A DNA stretch of 64,000 bases from Acinetobacter modestus (lineage in GTDB: Bacteria > Pseudomonadota > Gammaproteobacteria > Pseudomonadales > Moraxellaceae). Shown here piece after piece: positions 36,923 through 46,891 of this stretch. A model generated the notes under the pieces. The model saw nothing but the letters and a program-made list of their open reading frames with translations. It was not told the origin of the DNA and did no database searches. Made by a program: the position numbers and the translations under genes. How positions within the stretch are numbered: the first letter of the stretch is position 1; the number at the start of each line of letters is the position of its first letter. The stretch spans positions 310,001-374,000 of the forward strand of contig NZ_BMDV01000002.1 in assembly GCF_014636095.1 (NCBI RefSeq). The letters run 5' to 3'.

Positions 36923-39598
36923 TTATTGCTCAAGCCAAGCAGGTAATGCTGCGATTACTTGATCAAACTTCTCGTTAAGTGGCGCGCCACCTTGTGCTAA
37001 GTCAGGTTTACCACCACCTTTGCCACCAAGCTCTTGAGCTAAATGTTTGATGATGTCACCTGCTTTTAGAGTTGCAGCATATTGTTTAGCGACGGAGGCG
37101 ATTAAACTCACTTTATCACCATCAACACCAGCTAAAATAATGACTGCATCTTCCAATTTTGATTTTACGCTGTCATGAAGATTGCGTAATGATTTGGCAT
37201 CTAAACCTTTTACTGATGTGATAAGCGTTTGACGACAAGCAATTTCTTTGACTTGATCTAATAAATCAGCTGCTTGGAAGCTGGCTAATTTTTGATTCAA
37301 TTGTTCAATTTGCTTTTGCAGACTTGATGCTGTTTCAACAATTGATTCAACTTTTTCTACAGTTTGATCTTTTTGCGCTTTCAATAAAGCATTGATCGTC
37401 TGGATATCAGCTTCAGCTTTTTGAACAACTTCAAGTGCTTTTATACCTGTTACAGCTTCAATACGGCGAACACCAGCTGCTACACCACCTTCAGAAGTGA
37501 TTTTGAATAAACCAATATCACCAGTGCGCTTAACATGAATACCACCACAAAGCTCGATAGAGAAGTTTTTCTCTTCAATCACAGAACCCATAGACAGTAC
37601 GCGAACTTCTTCACCATACTTTTCACCGAACAGCATCATTGCGCCTTTGGCTTTCGCTGATTCAATATCAAGTAATTCAGTGCTTACTGCTGTATTGGCA
37701 ATCACTTCAGCATTAACTAAACGCTCAATCTGTTGCAATTGTTCAAATGAAACAGGTTGGTCATTGGCAAAGTCAAAACGTAAAATATCACTCGCAACCA
37801 AAGAACCTTTCTGTTGAACATGTTCACCCAAAATTTGACGTAAAGCTGCGTGTAGAATGTGAGTTGCAGAGTGGTTGCGTGCTGTTGCTGCACGAATATC
37901 TGCTTTAACCGTCGCTTCAACATTTTGAGTTGCTTTGAGGCTACCCATAGTGACGATACCTTGGTGTACAAAAGCACCACCAGATTTTTTAGTATCTTGT
38001 ACTTCAAAGATACCGGTATCGTTTTTGAAAATACCTGTATCGCCAATCTGACCACCGCTTTCTGCATAGAAAGGGGTTTGGTTCAATACGATCAGTGCTT
38101 CGTCACCTTCGTTGATTTCATCAACTTGAACGCCATCTTTATAGATCGCAACAATTTGACCTTGACCTTGAGTTGCATCATAACCATCAAATTGAGTTTC
38201 GCCTTCAACTTTAACAATGCTGTTATAGTCAACTGCAAATTTACCTGCATCACGTGCGCGTTGACGTTGTGCAGCCATTTCAACTTCAAAACCAGCTTCA
38301 TCAATCGTAAGATCACGCTCACGTGCAATATCAGCGGTTAAATCTGTTGGGAAACCATATGTATCATAAAGTTTAAATACAGTTTCACCAGCAATCACAT
38401 TGCCTTTTAGCTGAGCCAATTCACCTTCAAGTAATTTCAGGCCTTGTTCAAGTGTTTTAGCAAATTGCTCTTCTTCTTTCAGCAGTTGCGCTTCAATGCG
38501 TGCCTGCTGTGCTGCAAGTTCAGGATATGCTTCACCCATGACTTCAATCAAAGGTTGCAACATCTTGTAGAAGAATGAACCAGTCGCACCCAGTTTGTTG
38601 CCGTGACGCACTGCACGACGAATGATACGACGCAACACATAACCACGACCTTCATTTGAAGGATTAACACCGTCAGCAATCAAGAATGAGCATGAACGTG
38701 CATGATCTGCAATGACTTTTAAAGAAGCTGGGTATTCAACTGGTTTATTCTGAGCTTTCGCTTCAGCTTCAATTGCAGTGGTGTCTAAACCAATGATTTC
38801 AGCGGCTGCTTTTAATAAGTGCTGGAACAGGTCAATTTCGTAGTTTGAATTTACATGTTGCAGAACCGCAGAAATACGCTCCAAGCCCATACCTGTATCT
38901 ACAGAAGGTGCTGGAAGAGGGTGCATTATACCATCCGCAGTACGGTTGAACTGCATGAATACATTGTTCCAGATTTCGATGAAACGGTCGCCATCTTCCT
39001 CAGGTGAGCCTGGTAAACCACCCCAAATATGATCGCCATGATCATAGAAGATTTCAGAACATGGACCACAAGGACCTGTATCGCCCATTGCCCAGAAGTT
39101 ATCAGACGCGTATTTGCCACCTTTGTTATCGCCAATACGAATGATACGTTCAGCATCGATTCCGATTTCTTTGTTCCAGATATCAAATGCTTCATCATCG
39201 GTATGATAAACCGTGACATATAAACGATCTTTCGGTAAGCCTAACCACTGTTCGCTGGTTAAAAATTCCCAAGCAAATTTCAGTGCATTTTCTTTAAAAT
39301 AATCACCGAAAGAAAAGTTACCTAACATTTCGAAAAAAGTGTGATGACGTGCGGTATAACCTACATTGTCGAGGTCATTGTGTTTGCCGCCTGCACGTAC
39401 ACATTTTTGAGATGAAACAGCACGAACATAATCACGCTTTTCTAAACCTAAGAAACAATCTTTAAACTGGTTCATACCAGCATTGGTAAACAGTAAAGTT
39501 GGGTCGTTGGCAGGAACGAGAGAACTCGAAGCAACACGTGTATGCCCTTGCGATTCGAAGTAACGCAAAAATGCTTCACGGATTTCAGCGGATGTCAT
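36923..39598 (-). CDS. alaS: Alanyl-tRNA synthetase
   Basis: Charges tRNA-Ala. About 891 residues from the ATG at 39598 ([16 protein letters not shown]); a TTG seven codons earlier is less likely. The class II catalytic core includes [20 protein letters not shown] and [18 protein letters not shown]. The editing domain has the zinc motif [14 protein letters not shown] and the [12 protein letters not shown] motif. The C-Ala domain ends [14 protein letters not shown]. Followed by lysC and csrA on the same strand. Confidence 0.98.
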   Translation of the reverse strand: MTSAEIREAFLRYFESQGHTRVASSSLVPANDPTLLFTNAGMNQFKDCFLGLEKRDYVRAVSSQKCVRAGGKHNDLDNVGYTARHHTFFEMLGNFSFGDYFKENALKFAWEFLTSEQWLGLPKDRLYVTVYHTDDEAFDIWNKEIGIDAERIIRIGDNKGGKYASDNFWAMGDTGPCGPCSEIFYDHGDHIWGGLPGSPEEDGDRFIEIWNNVFMQFNRTADGIMHPLPAPSVDTGMGLERISAVLQHVNSNYEIDLFQHLLKAAAEIIGLDTTAIEAEAKAQNKPVEYPASLKVIADHARSCSFLIADGVNPSNEGRGYVLRRIIRRAVRHGNKLGATGSFFYKMLQPLIEVMGEAYPELAAQQARIEAQLLKEEEQFAKTLEQGLKLLEGELAQLKGNVIAGETVFKLYDTYGFPTDLTADIARERDLTIDEAGFEVEMAAQRQRARDAGKFAVDYNSIVKVEGETQFDGYDATQGQGQIVAIYKDGVQVDEINEGDEALIVLNQTPFYAESGGQIGDTGIFKNDTGIFEVQDTKKSGGAFVHQGIVTMGSLKATQNVEATVKADIRAATARNHSATHILHAALRQILGEHVQQKGSLVASDILRFDFANDQPVSFEQLQQIERLVNAEVIANTAVSTELLDIESAKAKGAMMLFGEKYGEEVRVLSMGSVIEEKNFSIELCGGIHVKRTGDIGLFKITSEGGVAAGVRRIEAVTGIKALEVVQKAEADIQTINALLKAQKDQTVEKVESIVETASSLQKQIEQLNQKLASFQAADLLDQVKEIACRQTLITSVKGLDAKSLRNLHDSVKSKLEDAVIILAGVDGDKVSLIASVAKQYAATLKAGDIIKHLAQELGGKGGGKPDLAQGGAPLNEKFDQVIAALPAWLEQ

Positions 39599-39867
39599 AA
39601 AACGAGTACTCACAACCAAGACACTCCATAATTTTGAATTTGGCTATATGCAACAGAACACGTTGTTTTTAAGTTCTACAATCGAACCTATTGCATGACA
39701 TAGATTTTAAAAGTGCTAAATTATAACGGAAAATATGATCCCAACCAACGATTTTACAAGCAATATCATATAAAACTGTGTTTAAGCTAAAAATCTATAT
39801 TCAATAGCGCTGTTCATGTTTTACCATATAGCATAGAAAAGATGATGTTTTGATGAAAGGGCTCTGC

Positions 39868-40893
39868 ATGCAACGTATCGCTATCAATGGATTTGGTCGA
39901 ATTGGTCGAAATGTATTACGTGCATGGTTTGAGAGTCCAAAACAATTTCAATTTGATATCGTTGCTATCAACGACATTGCCGATGTGCAGACTTTGGTAC
40001 ATCTGTTTAAATACGATACCACTCATGGACGTTTTGCAGGTCAAGTTGAAATTCAGATTGAAAATGAACAGATATTTTTAAATATTCAGTCCCATCAACG
40101 ACAATTAAAATTACAGGTATTTAAACAGGCTCAACCTGAATTACTCCTTTGGGCAGATTTAAAAATAGATGTTGTATTGGAATGTACAGGTCTATTCCGT
40201 TCACGTGCTGATGCGACTCGGCATGTCGAAGCAGGGGCAAAGCGCGTGATTATTGGGGCTGCACCTTTTGATTCGGTCGATGCAGCAATTGTCTATGGTG
40301 TTAATCACAATGATGTGAAAGTAACTGATCAAATTATTTCGAGTGTATCTTGCACTACTCAGGCCTTGGTTCCGTTGGTCAAAATCATTGATGATGCTTT
40401 CGGGATTGATACCGCTTTAATGACAGAAATCCATGCAGTCACAGCAGATCAATCGGTATTAGACCATGCACATCGAGATTTACGTCGTGCGCGAGCTTCA
40501 GGACAGAATATTATTCCAACCACATCGAGTGCATTAGGGGCATTAAAACAAGTCATGCCAAAAATGGAAGGTCGAATTGCTGGCTATTCAATTCGTGTAC
40601 CGACCATTAATGTCGCAGCAATTGATTTAACTTTTGTTTCGCATTCACCTATTACAGTACACAAAGTCAATGAGGTTTTGAGTAAAGCAGCTCAATATGA
40701 TTATGCGCAGATCATGCAAGTGACAGATGAAGATTTGGTTTCAAGTGATTTTAATCATTCACCCTATTCTTTAATCGTCGATTTAACTCAAACCATTGTG
40801 GTGGGTCATCAAGCTAAAGTGTTTGCATGGTATGATAATGAATGGGGATATGCGAATCGACTACTTGATTTGTGTGAATCTTTTTGTAATTAA
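39868..40893 (+). CDS. GAPDH / erythrose-4-phosphate dehydrogenase family protein
   Basis: An NAD-dependent aldehyde dehydrogenase of about 341 residues. The Rossmann motif NGFGRIGRNVLRAW and NAD-type VAINDIAD are present, and the active-site Cys is in SSVSCTTQALVP. Classical enzymes read SCTTN at this place, so the Asn is replaced by Gln. The catalytic His region is EIHAVTADQSVLDHAHRDLRRAR, which with VPTINVAAIDLTF and SDFNHSPYS resembles Epd (pyridoxal phosphate route) as much as Gap. The end YDNEWGYANRLLDL is standard. I chose the ATG at 39868 because GAAAGGG lies before it. Whether it acts on glyceraldehyde-3-phosphate or erythrose-4-phosphate cannot be settled here. Confidence 0.88.
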   Translation: MQRIAINGFGRIGRNVLRAWFESPKQFQFDIVAINDIADVQTLVHLFKYDTTHGRFAGQVEIQIENEQIFLNIQSHQRQLKLQVFKQAQPELLLWADLKIDVVLECTGLFRSRADATRHVEAGAKRVIIGAAPFDSVDAAIVYGVNHNDVKVTDQIISSVSCTTQALVPLVKIIDDAFGIDTALMTEIHAVTADQSVLDHAHRDLRRARASGQNIIPTTSSALGALKQVMPKMEGRIAGYSIRVPTINVAAIDLTFVSHSPITVHKVNEVLSKAAQYDYAQIMQVTDEDLVSSDFNHSPYSLIVDLTQTIVVGHQAKVFAWYDNEWGYANRLLDLCESFCN

Positions 40894-40932
40894 ACAGATC
40901 ATATATTAAAAAGAAAATTTGGGGATGAAATT

Positions 40933-41247
40933 ATGACATTGATGTTGATTTGGGGTTTCTTGATTGTTTTATTGGTGGCTGTTGCTTTTTTATTTTGGTT
41001 TCAGTTTAAAACGTCAACTGTACAAAGCCAAGATATTTATGTTGCGCAATTAGAAGAAAAAGTAGCGCATTTAGAGTTGCATCTAAAAAAGAGTTTGGAA
41101 ATTATGCAGGATCTCGCTAAGAAAATGCATGTACAACAAGAAGTTTTAGATAGGACTGTTGCTAATATTGCTGCATTAGAAAAACAAAATGTTGAGTTGG
41201 TGAATGTTTTGGAAATTGTGGTTAAAGGTGGGAAGAATGTGTCATGA
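40933..41247 (+). CDS. Small membrane protein with coiled coil
   Basis: A 104-residue protein with one N-terminal membrane span (LIWGFLIVLLVAVAFLFWFQF, residues ~5-25). It is followed by a long heptad-like helix (residues ~38-95: YVAQLEEKVAHLELHLKKSL...VLDRTVANIAALEKQNVEL). No named family is recognised. GGGG lies nine bases before the ATG. It starts 39 bases after the GAPDH-like gene and may be cotranscribed. Confidence 0.75.
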   Translation: MTLMLIWGFLIVLLVAVAFLFWFQFKTSTVQSQDIYVAQLEEKVAHLELHLKKSLEIMQDLAKKMHVQQEVLDRTVANIAALEKQNVELVNVLEIVVKGGKNVS

Positions 41248-41514
41248 ATGAGTATTCCTCAAATGGGGAATTGACAATTGTTTTTAATTAAATATTTGTT
41301 TTTAAAAATATTTTGATACAAATTTAAAATAAGTAAAGACTCTATATGGAATTGTAAAATTTATGCAAAACAATGATTAATTTTTGTTAGATGGTTAAAT
41401 ATTTTTTAATTATTATTTTGACTGAAAACTAACTTGAAGTGTGTTTTGGCTGTTGCTTATTATAAATCGTGCTTCACAAAGCATTGATCACTAAACACAT
41501 AAGGATAATTGATA

Positions 41515-42552
41515 ATGAAAAAAATAGTTTTAAAACGTATAGCAATCTGCTCAGCCTTATTTAGTGCGATTGTAATGGTCACAGGTTGTAATGATGATAA
41601 TAGTTCAAATAACAATAATGGTGGGCAACAGCAAACAACGACTGAAAAATTGACAGGGACTGTTGCAACAGGGGCAGCTTTGGCTGGAGCTAATTTGGAA
41701 GTCGTTAATAAAAATGGTGTAAAAAAATCCGTTGTTGTGGGGATGGATGGCAAGTTTAGTATTGATGTTGAAAAAGGTGCACCATATCTATTAAAAGCAA
41801 CAAAGGGTGATGTGACTTTATATTCTTATGCGGGTGGGGCTGGTAATGTCAATGTCACGCAATTGACGAGCCAAGCGATTTTGGCAATTAATCAAAAACC
41901 TGAAAATCGCGATTATAATTCATTAGCAGATATTTATAACCATTGGGCGACATTAGTTAAAGATAGTACAATAGAAGAAATCAATACTGCGATTGAACAA
42001 TCGGCTAAAGAAGTTGTTGCGAATTTAAAAACAGTGTTTGAAGCAAATGGCTTTAGTGCAACAACGGGTTATCCGAATATTTTTAAAACGGCATTTACTG
42101 CAAATTCAACAGGCTTAGATAAAGTTTTAGATCAAGTTAAAATTAATGGTTTAAATAGTGTCTGTACGGGTATTGGTAGCACATATACTTGTAATGTGCA
42201 GTATGTCGTTAATGGTCAACCGTTTGAATGGAACTATAGTGTCAATACGACTGGTTTAAATATTGTTGTTGATCTAAGTAATAATCCAAATATCCCTTCA
42301 GGAAATTATAATTTAAAAGTGACAACTTCAGTAATGGGGCAAGGTGCATCTGTAACGATAAATAATGTACCAAAACCTACTAATCAATCTGAATTCTGTG
42401 GTTCTAATGATGTAACTGCGCAATTACCACAAGGTCAATTCAAGATTAATAGTTGTAGCTTTAATGGATCTGTAGGAAATATCAATGCGACAGTAAATGC
42501 GAATGGATATAGCGTTACTTACGATGTTAAATATGAATACAGTGCAGCATAA
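41515..42552 (+). CDS. Hypothetical lipoprotein
   Basis: About 345 residues. The signal peptide is MKKIVLKRIAICSALFSAIV, then the lipobox VTGC and an Asn/Gln/Gly/Thr-rich linker. Residues ~45-110 look like a carboxypeptidase-regulatory-type beta domain (LTGTVATGAALAGANLEVVN). A helical middle part follows and then a beta-rich C-terminus with four cysteines. AAGGAT lies before the ATG at 41515, which I prefer to a TTG two codons upstream. The +2 residue is Asn, so outer-membrane attachment is likely. The 267-base gap upstream is AT-rich with nothing recognised. Confidence 0.8.
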   Translation: MKKIVLKRIAICSALFSAIVMVTGCNDDNSSNNNNGGQQQTTTEKLTGTVATGAALAGANLEVVNKNGVKKSVVVGMDGKFSIDVEKGAPYLLKATKGDVTLYSYAGGAGNVNVTQLTSQAILAINQKPENRDYNSLADIYNHWATLVKDSTIEEINTAIEQSAKEVVANLKTVFEANGFSATTGYPNIFKTAFTANSTGLDKVLDQVKINGLNSVCTGIGSTYTCNVQYVVNGQPFEWNYSVNTTGLNIVVDLSNNPNIPSGNYNLKVTTSVMGQGASVTINNVPKPTNQSEFCGSNDVTAQLPQGQFKINSCSFNGSVGNINATVNANGYSVTYDVKYEYSAA

Positions 42553-42670
42553 CTAACTCTAAAATCTTTGGTATTTTCATAGGTATCCACACTAGATACC
42601 TATGTTTAAAAGACTCAATTTCCTAAAATTCTCAGGTGCATCATATAAATCTTCGTGCTACACTACGCTG

Positions 42671-42695
42671 AATCGGGCATTCACCCGATTTTTTT
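42671..42695 (+). terminator. Terminator-like hairpin in front of hisZ
   Basis: AATCGGG-CATTCA-CCCGATT followed by TTTTTA, 55 bases before the hisZ start. It may end the upstream lipoprotein message, or act as an attenuator if a promoter lies before it. A weaker repeat, ATAGGTATC/GATACCTAT, lies at about 42583-42605. Confidence 0.75.
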
Positions 42696-42750
42696 ATGTG
42701 GTTGCTTTTTGTGTGGATGCCTCCACATTGAACAGATTTTAGGTTTGAAC

Positions 42751-43917
42751 ATGACCATTTCAGAGACATGGTTGCTCCCTGATGGGGTAGCAGATGTATT
42801 GCCCGAACAAGCGCAAGTTGTTGAAGCTTTGCGTAGACAAGCGTTAGATTTTCTTGCAGTTCGCGGTTATCAATTGGTATATACACCATTTATTGAATAC
42901 ATCGAATCGTTATCTTCACTTTCAGAATCAAATCAAGATTTAGATTTGGTTACATTTAAAGTTATTGATCAACTTTCTGGTCGTTTGCTTGGTGTCCGAG
43001 CGGATATGACACCGCAAGTTGCACGTATTGATGCGCATGTTCGACCAATTGAAGGTGTAGCTCGTTATTGCTATGCAGGTACAGTCCTTCATACAAAACC
43101 GCAAAACTTCAATGCAACACGTGCTCCACTCCAGTTGGGTGCGGAGCTATATGGTCATGACAGCATCGAAGCTGATGTCGAAATGATTGATGTTATGCTT
43201 GGTTTATTGAAAAAAACAGATAGTTTACAAGGTGTTCACTTAGACTTAGGTCATGTTGGTTTATTCCGTAGTCTGGTTAAGCGCGCTGGTTTAAATAAAA
43301 ATACTGAAAATCAGCTGTCTGATTTATATCAGCGTAAGGCTTTACCAGAATTAGAAGAATTTACTCAAGACTTGCCAATGGGTACTGATTTTTATGCTCT
43401 AGGTCGTTATGCGAGCGATCTAGAAGCTTTGCAAGCACATTTAAGTCCAGATGTTTTAAATGATGTTGATTTTAAAAATGCGTTTGATGCATTGAGAACA
43501 ACTTTTGCAGAAATAAGATCTCGCTGGTCTAGCCTTGATATTGGTATAGATGTCATTGAACTGCGTAGTTACCACTATCATACGGGTTTGATGTATGCCA
43601 TTTATGCGCCTAATCGCGCTGCGCCACTTGCTCAGGGTGGGCGTTATGATGGTATTGGTGAGCACTTTGGTCGTGCTCGTCCAGCAACAGGTTTTAGTTG
43701 TGATTTATATGCTTTAGGCGCTACGCAATTTGCTGAAATTGAAACAGTGGTCGCTCCTAAAGGCAATCAACAAGATTTATTGAATGCAATTGCTGATGCA
43801 CGTACTCAAGGTTTAAGTGTAGTGCAATTGTTAGGTAATGATGATTTAAGCTCTGTACCTTATGCGACGCATCAAATGGTGTCGCAAAATGGGCAATGGG
43901 TAATTGAAAAAATTTAA
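42751..43917 (+). CDS. hisZ: ATP phosphoribosyltransferase regulatory subunit
   Basis: A histidyl-tRNA-synthetase-like protein, catalytically dead as a synthetase, that pairs with short HisG to start histidine synthesis. About 388 residues from the ATG at 42751 (MTISETWLLPDGVADVLPEQ), with AGGTTTG upstream. Class II motifs are present: YTPFIEYIESL, GVRADMTPQVARIDAH, RYCYAGTVLHTKP and APLAQGGRYDGIGEHFG. The tRNA anticodon-binding domain is missing, as expected. It is followed 58 bases later by purA, a common arrangement in gamma- and beta-proteobacteria. Confidence 0.96.
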   Translation: MTISETWLLPDGVADVLPEQAQVVEALRRQALDFLAVRGYQLVYTPFIEYIESLSSLSESNQDLDLVTFKVIDQLSGRLLGVRADMTPQVARIDAHVRPIEGVARYCYAGTVLHTKPQNFNATRAPLQLGAELYGHDSIEADVEMIDVMLGLLKKTDSLQGVHLDLGHVGLFRSLVKRAGLNKNTENQLSDLYQRKALPELEEFTQDLPMGTDFYALGRYASDLEALQAHLSPDVLNDVDFKNAFDALRTTFAEIRSRWSSLDIGIDVIELRSYHYHTGLMYAIYAPNRAAPLAQGGRYDGIGEHFGRARPATGFSCDLYALGATQFAEIETVVAPKGNQQDLLNAIADARTQGLSVVQLLGNDDLSSVPYATHQMVSQNGQWVIEKI

Positions 43918-43960
43918 TTGCTAAGTTGAAAAAGCTTAGCTTCCAATTTTAACAGCATGA

Positions 43961-45295
<1,335 letters not shown>

Positions 45296-45311
45296 GCTGA
45301 TGTGACGATTG

Positions 45312-45337
45312 AAAAGCTCCCGTATGGGAGCTTTTTT
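45312..45337 (+). terminator. Rho-independent terminator after purA
   Basis: AAGCTCCC-GTAT-GGGAGCTT is an eight-base-pair stem followed by TTTTT. Confidence 0.93.
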
Positions 45338-45412
45338 ATTTTATAGATTTAGTTATTCAAACGACCTAGCAAAAAATCAGCTTTTGATTTCAATCTTTAT
45401 TATTTCACAACT

Positions 45413-45436
45413 TAAAAAATCCTCATTATATTAACT
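45413..45436 (+). promoter_or_regulatory. Promoter of a candidate short orphan transcript
   Basis: TTCACA and TATATT are separated by 17 bases, between the purA terminator and the small ORF at 45462. Transcription would start near 45442 and run about 230 bases to the hairpin at 45644. Confidence 0.45.
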
Positions 45437-45461
45437 ATACATTCAAACAAAGAGGGTTTTA

Positions 45462-45518
45462 ATGATGACGAAAAAGAGAATCCGTTACAATGGATATGAA
45501 TTAGCATGCCAATGTTAA
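45462..45518 (+). CDS. Candidate micro-ORF (18 aa) in a short orphan transcript
   Basis: ATG at 45462 opens an 18-codon frame reading MMTKKRIRYNGYELACQC, closed by TAA. AGAGGG, a good ribosome-binding site, lies eight bases before it. It is preceded by a promoter-like pair and followed about 130 bases later by a terminator hairpin, so it sits in a complete small transcription unit. The product is unknown. The transcript might equally be a regulatory RNA, or the remnant of a longer gene that continued in another frame. Confidence 0.35.
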   Translation: MMTKKRIRYNGYELACQC

Positions 45519-45643
45519 TTCACGTCAAAAAGAGCAAAAAGGTACAGACCAATTTTGATCGGGCGGGGAGAGAAATTGGTTTGACTGTGTTTAATATAAT
45601 AAGAACAAACCTTAAGCTTAAATATAAGACTGATAAAAGATTT

Positions 45644-45670
45644 AAGAGAACTGAAAGGTTCTCTTTTTTT
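45644..45670 (+). terminator. Rho-independent terminator of the orphan transcript
   Basis: AGAGAAC-TGAAAG-GTTCTCT followed by seven T on the plus strand. On the minus strand there is no T tract, so it is not a good terminator for the WYL gene that ends at 45669. Confidence 0.8.
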
Positions 45671-46679
45671 ATTCAGTATTTTCCTCAACCTCTTTCACTG
45701 CATTATAAGCAGCAGTAGGTTCAATATTTAGTAGTTTCTTGCCAAAGCTTCTGAGCCACCAAACCAGTTGAGAGGTAAAAGGAACTGTTGCACTAACCTC
45801 AACAATATTTTCTTCTAACGGCGTAATCTTTTGGTCTTTACTTAACTGACTTTCATAAAAGCTTTTTGCTGTACTTTCAGTCATCGTTAGTTTGAGCTGA
45901 ATTTGTTCAGTCGGTTTGCTGTAATCTACACGGAAGCCCAACGCGCCTGATTCGATATAATTATCAATATCAAAATTTACGGGATGTAAAGCACGGCTAT
46001 CAAGTACAATTGCTGCTTTAAAGCGGTGCAAGGCAAAAGTTTGTACTTCAGTTTTATCATTTCTGGTACAGATTAAATAAATTACTGCACCTTTTTGAAC
46101 CAAAGCTAAAGGATTTAAAATATAGGATTTATCTTCCCCTGAATTGGTTCGTGCTCTATATACACATTCAATTTGTTTATCTTGTAGCAAGCCTTCATAA
46201 ATTGCTTGTTGAGCGTGTTTATCAACCATCGGAGGGATTAATGGTTGCGAAGCAGGAACAATACGAACTCGATTGATCCATTGTCTGACATTGTTTTGTG
46301 TAGACAAACTACGTTTTGCCAGATCAAACCAAGGTGTCATTTCTTCAAGTAAACTTGGCGGAAGTAAGTGTCTTAAATGCTCTTCTACCATCATAAAAGT
46401 TACAGCTTGAGAGCTGGTCATATGTGGCAAGCTTTGGATCGGTGCATCTGAACGCCAACGCCAACCTTGCGGTACAGTCTTATTACTTTCAATGGGAAAG
46501 CGTTGAGCAATCTGATTTAAATCCCGCTGAATGGTTCGAAGGCTAATTTCGATTCCTTCACGTTGTAATGTTTCTTGTAATTCACGTGTCCCCATCCATT
46601 TCCCTGTAGAAAGACGAGACAATATCTGCCATTGGCGATAAAGGCTATTGGAAGTTTCTTTTTCTTGTACGGATGACAT
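45669..46679 (-). CDS. WYL-domain transcriptional regulator
   Basis: A 336-residue DNA-binding protein. Residues ~12-70 are an HTH of the HTH_11/DeoR-like kind (RQWQILSRLSTGKWMGTREL then GIEISLRTIQRDLNQIAQRF). The WYL domain (~155-235) includes CVYRARTNSGEDKSYILNPLALVQKGAVIYLICTR and FALHRFKAAIVLD. A WCX-type C-terminal extension follows. WYL domains sense ligands, often nucleic-acid related. It is divergent from the Anbu operon across 212 bases and is a plausible regulator of that operon (inference). Confidence 0.9.
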   Translation of the reverse strand: MSSVQEKETSNSLYRQWQILSRLSTGKWMGTRELQETLQREGIEISLRTIQRDLNQIAQRFPIESNKTVPQGWRWRSDAPIQSLPHMTSSQAVTFMMVEEHLRHLLPPSLLEEMTPWFDLAKRSLSTQNNVRQWINRVRIVPASQPLIPPMVDKHAQQAIYEGLLQDKQIECVYRARTNSGEDKSYILNPLALVQKGAVIYLICTRNDKTEVQTFALHRFKAAIVLDSRALHPVNFDIDNYIESGALGFRVDYSKPTEQIQLKLTMTESTAKSFYESQLSKDQKITPLEENIVEVSATVPFTSQLVWWLRSFGKKLLNIEPTAAYNAVKEVEENTE

Positions 46680-46838
46680 AAGCGTAATACGTAATTTAAT
46701 GGTCTAAAGCAGACACAATAAAAAAACTAGCACTATTTAGCAAGCCTATGATCTTGAGATTACGTATTTACGACTGAAACAACTGTTGATTTATTGAATG
46801 ATCTTAATCCTGATGAAAAAATAATCGTTTTATATAAG

Positions 46839-46854
46839 TGGCATTGAAATTGCT
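46839..46854 (+). promoter_or_regulatory. Sigma-54 (RpoN) promoter of the Anbu operon
   Basis: TGGCATTGAAATTGCT has the -24 GG (46840-46841) and -12 GC (46852-46853) exactly ten bases apart, and matches TGGCA...TTGC of the sigma-54 consensus. It lies 38 bases before the ATG of the first operon gene, with GACGAGG as ribosome-binding site in between. I did not find a clear NtrC-type enhancer site upstream in the 150 bases available. Confidence 0.7.
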
Positions 46855-46891
46855 TATTTAAGATATAAATAAATGATGAGACGAGGTTTCT

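Larger units (their letters stand above)
45442..45670 (+). ncRNA. Candidate small RNA / dual-function transcript
   Basis: Defined by a promoter-like -35/-10 pair at 45413-45436, the micro-ORF at 45462-45518, an inverted repeat ACCAATTT...AAATTGGT (about 45549-45582), and the terminator at 45644-45670. No protein family or known RNA family was recognised. The evidence is only the arrangement of signals. Confidence 0.35.

Noticed and set aside
37859..38341. A 160-codon plus-strand frame inside alaS
   Set aside because: Antisense shadow of alaS; Cys/Phe/Asn-rich composition, and alaS is certain from its motifs.
45506..45718. A 70-codon plus-strand frame after purA
   Set aside because: It runs through a strong terminator and into the end of the WYL gene, has no ribosome-binding site and low-complexity composition; the 18-codon frame before it has better signals.
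46690..46838. NtrC enhancer upstream of the sigma-54 promoter
   Set aside because: Only weak GCAC-like fragments were found; no inverted GCAC-GTGC arrangement.
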